A stretch of DNA of 64,000 bases from Cladosporium sp. IMV 00045 (Eukaryota; Ascomycota; Dothideomycetes; Cladosporiales; Cladosporiaceae): NCBI GenBank assembly GCA_001931905.2, contig MSJI02000953.1, forward strand, positions 1 through 64,000. The letters are read 5' to 3'. Below the pieces are notes generated by a model. The model was given only the letters and a program-made list of their open reading frames with translations. It was not told the origin of the DNA and searched no databases. Shown one piece after another: positions 22,211 to 32,593 of the stretch. Made by a program: the position numbers and the translations under genes. Position 1 is the stretch's first letter, and each line of letters begins with the position of its first letter.

Positions 22211-24167
22211 ATGAAGCGCAAACTGAACTCTGAAGATGTCCCGGAGGTCGTCGCGCCCAAGGATGGAGATGCGCAAGCGCCAGCGCCAGTGAAGGCAACT
22301 TTCTCTGACTTGAATCTGGACGCCCGCATACTTCAAGCCATCAATCGAGAAAAGTTCTCAGAGCCTACGACGGTACAAGCTGCGACAGTACCGCTTGCGC
22401 TCAGCGGCAAGGATATTCTGGGTATGTCTCGTCGTATTTTAGATATAAGGTCAGACGACTAACGTTCATGCAGCTCGATCCAAGACCGGTTCAGGAAAAA
22501 CCCTCGCTTACCTGCTTCCTATCATCCACTCGATTCTGCGTCGCAAAGCGACCTCTACTAGACCGCCCAAGGCTGTCTCTGCGCTGATCCTCGTGCCTAC
22601 GAAAGAGCTCGCTTCACAAGTCACTTCCACGATCAAAACCTTCACAACCTTCTGCGCGCAGGATATTCGAGCCGAGAACCTCACAAGGAAAGAAGATGCT
22701 GCTGTCACACGTGCGCGCCTGTTGGAGCAGCCAGACATCGTGGTTTCTACTCCCAGCAGAGTAAGCCAATGGATCAGCAACGATGCGCTTCAGCCCAGTG
22801 AGTTGGTGCATGTGGTCATCGATGAGGCAGACTTGGTACTCAGCTATGGATACGAAGAGGACCTGCAGAGCATTGCTTCTTCTTTGCCGACTGGTGTACA
22901 GACCATTCTCATGTCAGCAACACTCCGGACGGAAGTTGACTCACTCACCTCTTTATTCTGCAAATCTGGCGCGCCTGAGATTCTTGACCTCTCTGAGCAG
23001 GAGGCAACTGAAAAACCTCAACTATCACAATACATCGTGAAAACAGCCGAGGATGAAAAGTTTTTACTCATCTACGCAATTTTCAAGCTACAGTTGATCA
23101 AGGGCAAAGTCATCGTTTTCGTTGCAGACATCGATCGCTGCTACAGGATCAAGCTATTCCTTGAGCAATTCGGTATCAGGAGCTGTGTGCTCAATTCGGA
23201 ACTTCCTGTCAACAGCAGACTTCACACTGTCGACGAATTTAACCGCGGAGTATACGACATCATCATCGCTTCGGATGAGAACGAAGTCGTTGGCGGGGGT
23301 GAGAAGAAGCGCAAGAGCAAGAAAAACGAAGAGGAGGAGGAGGAGGAGGAGGCGGAAGACGAGGAGAAGGCTGGCAGCGGTCAGGAAGAAGAGGACGCCG
23401 CGGAGGACAAGCCGAAGGACACCAACTCTAAGCAACCACCGAGCAAGAAGCGCAAGGGAGGCCACGAAGACCGCGAGTTCGGCGTTTCTCGCGGTATTGA
23501 CTTCAGACACGTTTCTTGTGTGTTGAACTTCGATCTTCCCAGCTCCGCCAAATCATACACACATCGCACTGGCCGAACGGCTCGCGCTGGTCAGAAAGGT
23601 ATGGCTCTTTCGTTCTACGTGCCGAAAGAGCTATACAGAAAGCACAAGCCTACGTCTATTACACAATGCGAGAACGATGAGAAGGTCCTGGAACGTATCA
23701 AGGCCCGCCAGAACAAGCACGGCGCAGACCTCGAGGAGTGGCAGTTCGACACTTCCAAGCTTGAAGGCTTCCGTTACCGTCTAGCCGATGCCATTCGCTC
23801 AGTCACCCGCATTGCCATTCGCGAAGCTCGAACCAAGGAATTGCGACAAGAACTCATCAACTCGACTAAGCTTCAGCGCCATTTCGAGGAACACCCAGAG
23901 GACTTGCGCCATCTGAGGCACGACACGGAAAGCCACGCGGTGCGCCAGCAACCGCATCTCAGACACGTACCGGAGTACCTTCTGCCGGAGGGAGGCAAAG
24001 CGGCTATCAAGAAGGATGTTGGCTTTGTGGGAATTAGGAAGGATGGTGCGAACAGGATTAGAAAAGCGAGGGAATTCAACAAGAAGAGGGGCAAGGGCAG
24101 AATTGCAGCCGGCAAAGGCGCGGATCCGCTGAAGAGTTTGAACGCAAGAGGGCGTGGAAAGAAATAG
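22211..24167 (+). CDS. DBP9: ATP-dependent RNA helicase DBP9
   Basis: Two exons: 22211-22421 and 22474-24167, 634 residues. This DEAD-box helicase acts in the nucleolus in 60S ribosomal subunit assembly. Motifs in order: Q motif (EPTTVQAA), I (KTGSGKT, residues 74-80), Ia (PTKELASQV), Ib (TPSR), II (DEAD at 187-190), III (SAT at 218-220), and VI (HRTGRTARAG from about 434). Between ASDE and GIDFRHV lies a highly acidic and basic insertion (about 345-400), which is characteristic of Dbp9. The C-terminus is basic (NKKRGKGR). No frame break. Start chosen at the ATG of MKRKLNSEDV, directly upstream of the Q motif; the upstream frame is not conserved. Confidence 0.95.
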
Positions 24168-24444
24168 GCGTTTGTAATTGTATGAACAGAATTCGAGGCC
24201 TGTCGATCAACCACACCGATTCATGCTTCAGAGGTTTGGCCGCATTTACCACATTCATCCGGCAAACCTGACAAAAAACACCTTTCTAATGGGGCCTCGA
24301 GATTGTAAAACGACCGTGGGACGTAGTTTGCCCAACTAAAACTGTTGCGGTGTACAAAATCCCTCCAATTACCGTTCAATTGATAAGTCTCCGATTTCCT
24401 ACATGTTGCACTATTTACACTTGCAATATGTATCAACTGCATCT

Positions 24445-25139
24445 TCAAGATTTCTCGTGCCTCCCATCGTCACCACTGCCATACGGACCGCCACTAGCCT
24501 TGACAAGCTCGTGCTTCTCATTGTGAGTCTTGCTCTGCTGGCTCCACTCTGGTGCTTCATCTTTGCCATTCTCCTCTTCTTCGTCTCCTTCCTCTTTGGT
24601 CTTGTGGACCGTGCGGCTGTCGTGTTCCGCTGGACTGTAGATTGTCACCACTTCCAGAGGCTGAGAGTTGGATGTATTGATGAATTGATGCTGTGTTCCG
24701 GCGGGAACGACGACGACGTCTGACGCTTTGACATCCTAGAAGCACATCAGCAAACGTGGTGTAAGTAACGGTGCTACGCTCGCCTTACCTGATCCTTTCC
24801 GGCAACGGTAGCCTTTCCCTCGCCACTGGTGAAGATCAAGACCTGATCCACGGTGTGCACTTCATCGCCAATGTCGCCACCAACCGGAATCTCCATAGTG
24901 ACGACCTGGCTGTAAAGACCTGTGTGCAGGACCTTTCGAAACTGCCCAAAGGCCCTCACTTCAGAGGTGAGCTTGGGGAAGTACACCATCTCATGCTTTG
25001 GTGGGGCTTTGGACATGTTGTTGTCTTTGCCGTGGTGGATGGGAGTCGTCGAGAAGAGTCTCACGGTGCTGGCGGCTGGCTTGGGTATACGTCGAGCTTG
25101 GATGGGAGCTTTTCTGGCGAATTGACGAAGTGAGTACAT
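24445..25139 (-). CDS. Cupin-domain protein, mitochondrial-type leader
   Basis: Two exons: 25139-24789 and 24735-24445, with a 53-bp intron in phase 0; about 214 residues. The start is the ATG of MYSLRQFARK. Residues 1-40 are Arg/Ser/Ala-rich without acidic residues, ending RLFSTTPIHHG, a good mitochondrial presequence. The cupin barrel follows: GLYSQVVTMEIPVGGDIG, EVHTVDQVLIFTSGEG and VPAGTQHQFINTS. The two blocks supply metal-binding type His/Glu residues (G-x5-H-like and H-x2-N). The C-terminal tail is charged and Lys/Glu-rich (KTKEEGDEEEENGKDE). Resembles single-domain cupins common in fungi and bacteria whose substrate is unknown. Divergent from the Zn2Cys6 regulator at 25666. Confidence 0.85.
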
Positions 25140-25665
25140 TTTCAACGATGGTTGAAAGCAAGATACGAGATATATGGGTATCTTCTACAGCATGTGTGCA
25201 TGATGGAAAGGTAGAGCTCGGCAGCTATTGAAGACGTCATTAACATGGGACCCTTGCAACCAGCTCGGCGTTCGAAAAGAACGGAATCTTGGCCAGTAAC
25301 GTAAGGTTTGTTTCGAAAACAGACGAGTACAAATTAGACGACTAATCAACAATCGAATGTGCATCGCATGTCATCTTTAGCTGTAGAAGGTAGGAGGAAA
25401 TGTTCTTACCATTAAACCTGTGGAGTCTCCAATCGAAGAAGAGGACCCATCAAACAGGCATTCGGCCCGTTATCCCGGAGAGCTTATCGCGGTTAAGCCT
25501 CGTCGGTTGCTGACTTGACCTTCACTCAGCTCGCATCTAGAGATACACCACCATCAACTCCAGACACTCACAGAAACCCATGACTTGTGCAAGATCCTCT
25601 TACAAAGCTTGCATGAATCGGAGATCTGGATCTGGCTGAACGTGCCACAGCCTAGGAGCCATACG
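25140..25665. promoter_or_regulatory. Divergent promoter, cupin / Zn2Cys6 gene
   Basis: 526 bp shared upstream region. No motif is assigned. Confidence 0.35.
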
Positions 25666-27851
25666 ATGACCATGGGAGACACTCATCCTCCGGACAGGCC
25701 AATCGCAATTGCCCCTGCACCCGTGAAATCGACTTCAGAAAGCCAAACCACTTCGAACAAGGCAGACAGCATGTCATATACCTGTCAAACGTGTACGCGT
25801 AGAAAAGTTAAATGCGACAAATTGACTCCCATCTGCTCGACCTGCTCGAAGGCCAAGCTGGAATGCACTTACCAGGCACCTCCGCCTCGCAAACGTAAGC
25901 GGAAACTGAGTGGCGACATCAACGAAAGACTGGCCTATTACGAACGGATCTTGCAGCAGCACGGCTTACTCACAGAAAGTCCTAGCGACAATACCTCTGT
26001 TACAGCCGAGAATACCAAGTCTGTACAACAGAGCGCTCAAGATCAAGAGCCTAAGCGGGTTGGCAGGCTCTTATCTGGTCATGGTACCACCCGGTATATC
26101 AATAGTAGCCTCTGGCGTAACCTTGGAGAAGAAGAGATGACACGCATCGCTAATGATGAGGACGAGGACGACTATGACGCTGCTCCAGCGGCTGCATTCG
26201 GCCAACAATTGGTACTGGGCGATCCTTTCTCTGCTGCCTTCCTGGGGACCACAAGGAGCCTTCTTGAGTTTCATCCTAGCACGGAAGACGCAAGGATACT
26301 GTGGCAGACGCATGTTCGGAACGTCGAGCCTATATGCAAGGTTTTGCACATCCCCACAGTCGCATCGATGGTTGAAACCGTTTCATCAAACCCTCAATGT
26401 GCGTCCAAAGCAGACGAGTGCATCCTTTTCGCGGCGTACCATTTTGCGATCATATCCTCCACCAATGAAGAATGCCTTCAAAACTATGGACAACCACGAG
26501 ACATCCTTCGTGGGAGGTATGCCGCCGCATTGAAACAGGCATTTGTCAATGCATCATTCCTGAAGACGACTCAGCTACCGGTCTTGCAAGCTTTTGTGCT
26601 GTATCTGCTATCTATGCGACATTCGCATGATCCTCATACTTTTTGGCAGCTGACTGGTACCGCTGTGCGTATAGCTCAACGCATCGGGATACATCGAGAT
26701 GGCGAGGCACTTGGCCTGCCGCCTTTTGACTCGGAAATGCGAAGACGCCTCTTCTATCAGGTCCTACCACTGGACGGTTACGCTAGTCAAATATCGGGGA
26801 CCGGTATAACAGTCGATCCAGGCTCGTGGGATGTGAAGCAGCCTTTGAGTCTCAATGACGATCAACTTTGGCCTGGTATGACCACCCAACCCGAGGAGAT
26901 CAAAGGAGCCTCCGAAATGATCTTCTGCCTGGCTCGAAGCGAGATTGGCGCTCTGTATATGAAGTCAGCGGACGGCCAAAAACCACCACCACTCCAAAAA
27001 TCATTCTCATGGCAAGGAGTCGACAGCTCGAAGACGTCCTTGATCGACGAGATGGAAAACATGATCGAGTCGAAATATCTCCGCTATTGCGATATCTTGA
27101 ACCCGCTACACACACTATTACTCTGCATGGCACGGTCGGCAATCAACGCAGCTCGCCTTCGCATAAAATTGCCTGGCCTGCAGAACAACACGGCTAGCAA
27201 CGAAGAGCGGCGAGAAGTCTGCGCCATTGCTACGAAAATCATTGACACAGACAGCGCAGCACATGCCAACCCCAGTTTGAAGCGTTTCATGTGGCACATC
27301 AAGGCATTCTTCCAGTGGGATGCCCTGAACTGTATGCTAGTAAGCATGACAAAACCGGGCCTGCTCCCTAGGCAAGAGCTGGATGCGCGTGGCGTCGGAT
27401 ACAGGAGGTCTACGGCAATCACAGTGAGATACTTGAGAAGAACCGCATGCTCAACGCTGCCGTCGGGCGTCTCACCCTAAAAGCTTGGGATGCAAATCCC
27501 CCAGTCTTCGCTTCCAATGGAGAGCCGGACTTCATTCAAGCACTTCGAGTTCTCGAAGCTCGGAGCGAAGAGAAGCGTCGAAGGCAAGCAGCACGCAGTG
27601 CATCCGCAACCGGAAGCACGGGATACGGCGCATCATCAGATCCCTCGCCCGGTAGTGATCCGAATGCGTTAGACCAAAGTGCAAGTGGCATGGACCTTGG
27701 GTTGGAAAACGACTTCACCTTTGATTCATCGGACTGGATGTTCTGGGATAAGTTGGTGACAGATTATCGCAATGCGCCTGATGATCCGTCTTGGCAATTC
27801 GAACCATTGGCGGTTGCTGATGCATCACATTATGCACAGAACATCCAGTAG
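25666..27851 (+). CDS. Zn2Cys6 fungal transcription factor, frame broken
   Basis: The N-terminal binuclear zinc cluster shows C-x2-C-x6-C-x6-C-x2-C-x6-C (about residues 40-67), followed by a basic KRKRKLS patch and a short coiled coil (INERLAYYERILQQHG). The middle homology region follows (HTFWQLTGTAVRIAQRIG, then RRRLFYQVLPLDGYAS). This is the usual layout of Fungal_trans regulators. At about 27385-27388 the frame changes from LLPRQELDA to WRRIQEVYGNHSE, with no room for an intron. One additional C restores the expected LDAAWRRI. The C-terminal part then runs to 27851 with an acidic, aromatic tail (FDSSDWMFWDKL). Likely about 728 residues if intact. Start is ATG at 25666 or 25672; the second has the better context. 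Confidence 0.85.
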
Positions 27852-28479
27852 ATTGTTGTCGGTTGTCTCGCAGTATTGCTCGATGCTGATTCTATTCATA
27901 TCTGTATTTCACTCCCAATATGCTAGCTTCACATGCAGAGTATCTCGAGTCAGTCCAGTATGCCAAGTTCAACAGTTGATACCTATAAGCTTTCTGTCTA
28001 CCAACAATCAGAGAAAGAGGAAGGTCATACAGACTACAGGGACGAGCTGAGCAATGTGATGTCTCAGTTGTAGTGATGTAGCTCATCATTTCATTTGCCG
28101 AGGCCCGCCGACTTCGGCGAACAGGAAAGGCAGGTGGCATGGTGTCAGAGTGGAGATCCTGAAGATGATGCTACTGATGATTGCCAAACACAACCCCTCA
28201 TGTTCAAAGCAGTGAATTCAATCCTTGTACGTAACGGATGTCCAAAGCCTCGAAAGATACCAAGGTAAATGCTGCGCCCGCAATACCCGCTCGTGTTTGC
28301 TGCGCCGCCTTCTCTATACATCCTCCGCTCCATACCCTATCTCACCATTTTCTCCCTACGAGATAAGATACGTTGATAAGTCACAGTACTATAAAGGCCT
28401 GTGGTTCTACCCTGAACAAGATCTCAGAAGTACCTCAATTACATCGCGAAACTTTGGCGCATAGCGCATACCACGAATC
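27852..28479. other. Intergenic, no gene seen
   Basis: About 630 bp between co-directional genes. Nothing supported as coding. Confidence 0.4.
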
Positions 28480-30306
28480 ATGCCTCTCCACTCCTCATCG
28501 GTCTTCCCGACCGACTATCAATTCTCATACTTCCCTTCAAGACGCTCCACCGTTCACTCAGCGAAAGGCATCGTCTCTTCCACACAACCTTTGGCCAATG
28601 CCTGCGGTCTCGAAATCCTCAACAAAGGCGGCAACTGCGCTGATGCCGCCGTCGCAGTCGCGGCTGGGCTCAATATCACTGAGCCCGGAAACACTGGCAT
28701 TGGTGGTGACATGTTCTGTTTGTTCTACGATGCGAAGACGAAGAAAGTGAGCTCGCTCAACGGCAGTGGAAGAGCAGGAACAAAATGCACGCTTGAAGCG
28801 GTGCGCAAGAGCTTGAATTTGAAGGACGGCGAGGCGGGCAAGATCCCGATGGATAGCGTGCAAGCGGTCACTGTGCCTGGAGCGGCGGCAGGCTGGGCGG
28901 ATACCGTGCAGAGGTTCGGAAGCGGCAAGGTCACTCTTGAGGAAGTCCTCGAGCCTGCAGCGAGGTTGGGTGAGGAGGGTTTCCCCGTCAGTGAGATTTC
29001 GGCTACACTTTGGGCAAACTCTGAAGATCTGATCCGTCGTGCCTCTCCAAACGGCGCAGAGATTCTCAAGAAAGATCCCTCAGGAAAAGATGGTTGCAGA
29101 CCACCTAAAGCAGGTGAGCTGATGAAGAACCCGACTCTGGCCAACACTTTCAGAACGCTGGGCAAGCACGGCAAAGAGGGTTTCTATACTGGTCGCATTG
29201 CCGAAGAGCTGGTCAAGGTTGTGCAAGACCTTGGTGGACACTTGACTTTGGAAGATCTCAAGCAACATGCAGATCTTGGAAGTGAGGATACCGAACCAAT
29301 CAGTCTGAAGTTTCGTGGCCAGAATGCGAACAAGCTCCATGGACAACACATGCATGATAAGTCTTCTCAAGGCGTCGAGATCTGGGAACATCCTCCGAAC
29401 GGCCAAGGCATTGTTGCGTTGATGGCCCTCGGTATCTTGCAGCAGCTGGAAGACGCAGGCCAGGTTCCCCGGTTCAAGCCAGAAGACCACAACTCGGCTG
29501 CATACTTGCACGCGGTGATCGAGGTTCTCCGTATTTCGTTTGCGGATGCAAACTGGTTTATTGCAGACCCTAAGGTCTCAAAGGTTCCAACTAAAGGTCT
29601 CCTCGATCCTTCCTACCTCGCAGAACGCGCAAAGCTTTTCAGCCCCAGCCAGGCGAGCGATCTGATTGACCACGGATCTCCCGCACACCAGCACAGTGAC
29701 ACTGTTTACTTTGCCGCGACAGACAGCGAAGGCAACGGTATCAGCTTCATCAACAGTAACTATGGCGGCTTCGGTACATGTATCATCCCCAAGGGCTGCG
29801 GTTTCACCCTCCAGAACCGTGGCGCAAATTTCACACTTGGCCCAGACAACCACCCGAACTTGCTCGCACCCGGCAAAAGGCCTTACCACACGATCATTCC
29901 CGCATTGGTGACGAACGTAAGCGACCAGAGTCTGCACAGTGTGTACGGCGTCATGGGTGGCTTCATGCAGCCACAAGGCCATGTGCAGGTCCTCCTCAAC
30001 CAGCTGATTTTCAACCTTACCCCTCAGGCCGCACTTGACGCGCCCAGAGTATGCATTGGAGCCGGTATGCCAGAAGCTGGCGATGTCTTTGATAAGGCCG
30101 TGTACCTCGAAGAAGGTATGCCCGAGAGCACAGTCGAGGGCCTGAGGAAGCTTGGCCACAAAGTGGAAGTGTTGACTGGCAGCGAGAGGAAGCTTTTCGG
30201 ACGTGGACAGCTTATCAGGTGGCACGTCGACCCTGTCGATGGCAAGGGCATGTGGAGCGCAGGCAGTGACCAGAGGGGCGATGGCGCTGCGACACCGATG
30301 ATTTGA
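28480..30306 (+). CDS. Gamma-glutamyltransferase-like Ntn hydrolase
   Basis: Intron-free, 608 residues. Member of the gamma-glutamyltranspeptidase / cephalosporin acylase-like Ntn hydrolases, closest in feel to the YwrD type. N-terminal substrate-binding half: GGNCADAAVAVAAGLN, EPGNTGIGGDMF and GSGRAG. The autocatalytic cleavage site lies at HSDTVYFAATDSEGN, which makes Thr408 the likely nucleophile. Small-subunit motifs follow: NSNYGGFGTCIIPKGCGF and GGFMQPQGHVQV. No signal peptide or N-terminal membrane anchor is visible, unlike classical secreted GGT, so it is probably cytosolic. Likely hydrolyses gamma-glutamyl amides such as glutathione or glutathione conjugates; substrate unproven. Confidence 0.92.
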   Translation: MPLHSSSVFPTDYQFSYFPSRRSTVHSAKGIVSSTQPLANACGLEILNKGGNCADAAVAVAAGLNITEPGNTGIGGDMFCLFYDAKTKKVSSLNGSGRAGTKCTLEAVRKSLNLKDGEAGKIPMDSVQAVTVPGAAAGWADTVQRFGSGKVTLEEVLEPAARLGEEGFPVSEISATLWANSEDLIRRASPNGAEILKKDPSGKDGCRPPKAGELMKNPTLANTFRTLGKHGKEGFYTGRIAEELVKVVQDLGGHLTLEDLKQHADLGSEDTEPISLKFRGQNANKLHGQHMHDKSSQGVEIWEHPPNGQGIVALMALGILQQLEDAGQVPRFKPEDHNSAAYLHAVIEVLRISFADANWFIADPKVSKVPTKGLLDPSYLAERAKLFSPSQASDLIDHGSPAHQHSDTVYFAATDSEGNGISFINSNYGGFGTCIIPKGCGFTLQNRGANFTLGPDNHPNLLAPGKRPYHTIIPALVTNVSDQSLHSVYGVMGGFMQPQGHVQVLLNQLIFNLTPQAALDAPRVCIGAGMPEAGDVFDKAVYLEEGMPESTVEGLRKLGHKVEVLTGSERKLFGRGQLIRWHVDPVDGKGMWSAGSDQRGDGAATPMI

Positions 30307-30329
30307 GTTTCCATCCGTAGATATCCAGT

Positions 30330-31140
30330 TTAAGTACCGTTTCTCACGCGAGGGTCAGGATTCCATTCTTCACTTTCAATGCTTAGCATGAGCTGCTCCA
30401 TGAGCGGTTTGATCTGCTGCATGTATGTTTCCTCTTCAACCAAGGGCTTGCAAGGGCGGGCCTCGAGGCAGAAAGTCTCTGCCGTATCATCAAAAGTCCA
30501 TGTCCACCAGGTCTGTTCCAGATTCGCAGGCTGCACGTCGTATCGCTCGTGATGGTCTGTCTTCAAGATGAGGCCAACTAGGCGATTGTACCATGTTTTG
30601 AAAGCACCTTTCACACAAGCGTGGTTGCGCACAAACATGATGCGTCGAACGCCCTGGAGGCTCCGTAGCAGTTTGGTCACATCAAGGGTGAAATCGAATA
30701 AGTAGTGCTGTCTTGATTGATGCAAAACAATCGTCAATGTGTCCAGTTTGAGTGCCTCACAGCTCCATGGATGCTGGCCCCAGAGCTTCAATGCGCGCAT
30801 ATGGCGGCCGTCTGCTATCAGAGCGATAGATCGCAATGCTTCCAGCTGCTTCGGTTGCAACCGAGTAAGCGCTCGGGGACGCTGATGTAGAGATTCGTGA
30901 CGAGGAAGTGAGAAGACCGAAGAGCTAAGAGGTTGCCGTCCAGATATAGCTGTTTACACACCAGGAGAGGCGCTAATTTATCCGCGGCACTGTATTCATG
31001 GTCTACTACAAGAGCACAGCTCCATCACGTATGAGGCCAGTTGCGTGAAAGTTGTCTTCGAGAACGTATTCGAGGATTGCTGTCCTAATCTCAGACGGCA
31101 GGCTTAGCAGGCTGGCCTTCGAGTCGTGGTTTTGAGCCAT
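30330..31140 (-). pseudogene. F-box-like protein, two frame breaks
   Basis: Begins at the ATG at 31140 with SLLSLPSEIRTAILEYVLED, an F-box-like / 2EXR-type start common in fungi. About 50 residues later the frame stops at 31006-31008, yet continuous coding resumes one base off (DHEYSAADKLAPLLVCKQLYLD). It shifts again at about 30915-30919, into SLPRHESLHQRPRALTRLQ and then a 177-codon open frame to 30330. Both breaks are fixed by one extra base (G at 31009; G at 30917-30918). The body has a conserved-looking IALIADGRHMRALKLWGQHPW. So there is one gene of about 270 residues, either a young pseudogene or a miscalled sequence. F-box proteins are usually adaptors of SCF ubiquitin ligases; that role is inference. 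Confidence 0.6.
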
Positions 31141-31401
31141 CGTAAAATGCACAACAAATAATTCGACAGAGAGTCTCATCGATCCCAAACGACACAAGAT
31201 ACGATGGAATAGACATATGGGTTTAGATGATGGTAAAAGTGAAGTTTGGATGTGAAGAGGGAGGAAAGAGAAGTGACGCTCGACCCCACGTCGATTCAAA
31301 AACCACGAACGTCGACTTCAGTCTTTTCCAGACGTGTTTTGTAGCGCTCACGAGCTTCAACGATATACGACAAAGATACAGTACTCTCAAAGGTCTTCAA
31401 C

Positions 31402-32334
31402 ATGGATCCCGCATACGCATTCGAGAAGCCTGGCGCAATTTCGCTCAGCAAACCCGCCATGTTCCTCACCGCAAACGCCTTCAACATCCCCGACGGTCCA
31501 GGCAGACTCTGCGGCAATGATACCGTTTGTTCCAACCCTGGCAAGTCACGATGCGTGAAATGCAAAGTCGACAGATACTGCTCGCGAGACTGCCAAAAAG
31601 CGGCATGGCCTACACACAAGGAAAACTGTGAAGTCTTTTCAAGCGAGCCGACCAACACTATCATCGACCCGCAGGAAGCAGACGAAAATGACAGAGAAGG
31701 TTTCATGCTACGCAATCTGGAAGCCATGTCAAGGCCGAACATCTTGATGCTACAGAAGCATTCTGACTCTCCTGCAAGCATCGTCTTGCACATACTGCAG
31801 CAAATGTTCGCAGAGCACCATTTCCGCGTTGGGTGTTACGGCTTGTCTCGTTTTTCGAAGGTGGCAATACTCTTGAACGATCAGGCAGATTGTGAGAACC
31901 TCCAGCAGATATTGCACACAAGTCTGCTCAAGATGTGGGGAGAAGAGCAAACCGAGCAAATGCTTGCTGCCCTGCATGAAGGAACCTCTGTAGCCGACAA
32001 ACAGACTTTAATGGAGGACTGGATGCGCCCTGAGGCAGTCACAAGAATCCTTCTCATTGCGGAAAAGAACCATCTGGACTACATTTCTCCTGATACGGAA
32101 GTGTGCATTGTTCTGATGCCCAGCTCATCCCTGGACGTGATTCCTCGGTGGCAACGCATGGCGAGGATGGCAGGTCAGAAAGGTCGGCATGTCAGTATCA
32201 GGCCGTGGCGGGCGGCGGAAGATAAGAAATGGCAAGCAGAAGAAATGGAGGTGGCACGGAAGAATGGAGAGGACGTGCTAAACTGGCAACCTCAGTATTG
32301 GACCAGGTATGATTTTGAAGGCAAGGAAAGCTGA
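31402..32334 (+). CDS. MYND zinc-finger protein
   Basis: Intron-free, 310 residues from MDPAYAFEKPG. Residues 37-74 carry a MYND finger: C-x5-C then CVKCKVDRYCSRDCQ, AAW and HKENC, the seven Cys and one His expected for two zinc ions. The MYND finger is a protein-protein interaction module. The rest (about 90-310) is predicted helical with no enzymatic domain, so it is not a SET/MYND methyltransferase. The C-terminal part has VIPRWQRMARMAGQKGRHVS. Many fungi hold small MYND proteins of this kind with unknown function. Convergent with the MFS gene downstream, the two ends being 259 bp apart. Confidence 0.85.
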   Translation: MDPAYAFEKPGAISLSKPAMFLTANAFNIPDGPGRLCGNDTVCSNPGKSRCVKCKVDRYCSRDCQKAAWPTHKENCEVFSSEPTNTIIDPQEADENDREGFMLRNLEAMSRPNILMLQKHSDSPASIVLHILQQMFAEHHFRVGCYGLSRFSKVAILLNDQADCENLQQILHTSLLKMWGEEQTEQMLAALHEGTSVADKQTLMEDWMRPEAVTRILLIAEKNHLDYISPDTEVCIVLMPSSSLDVIPRWQRMARMAGQKGRHVSIRPWRAAEDKKWQAEEMEVARKNGEDVLNWQPQYWTRYDFEGKES

Positions 32335-32593
32335 GCGTCGAAAAGCAGCCTGGCATAGCATGAGCGACTGGGCGTTTCGAGAACAATGCAACAATGTCTA
32401 CGGACCGAGTTTTTGAGGGCCTCGGTGGCTGGCGATGCCGCCATGCGGAGTATACCATGATAAAGAACACGCGCATTCCGGAACTGCTGCACTTACGCCT
32501 CAATTCCTGTGGAAACATGACATGAGGCCTCTATTGATGGACTCAGCCATGCCACACGCTGTGAGACTCCACCACTGTCAAAAACGTCTTCCA

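Noticed and set aside
27332..27371. A 40-bp intron to explain the frame change in the Zn2Cys6 gene
   Set aside because: GT-AG ends exist, but the resulting frame is not the one that carries the conserved downstream coding.
29578..30225. 215-codon minus-strand ORF
   Set aside because: Antisense shadow of the gamma-glutamyltransferase-like gene.
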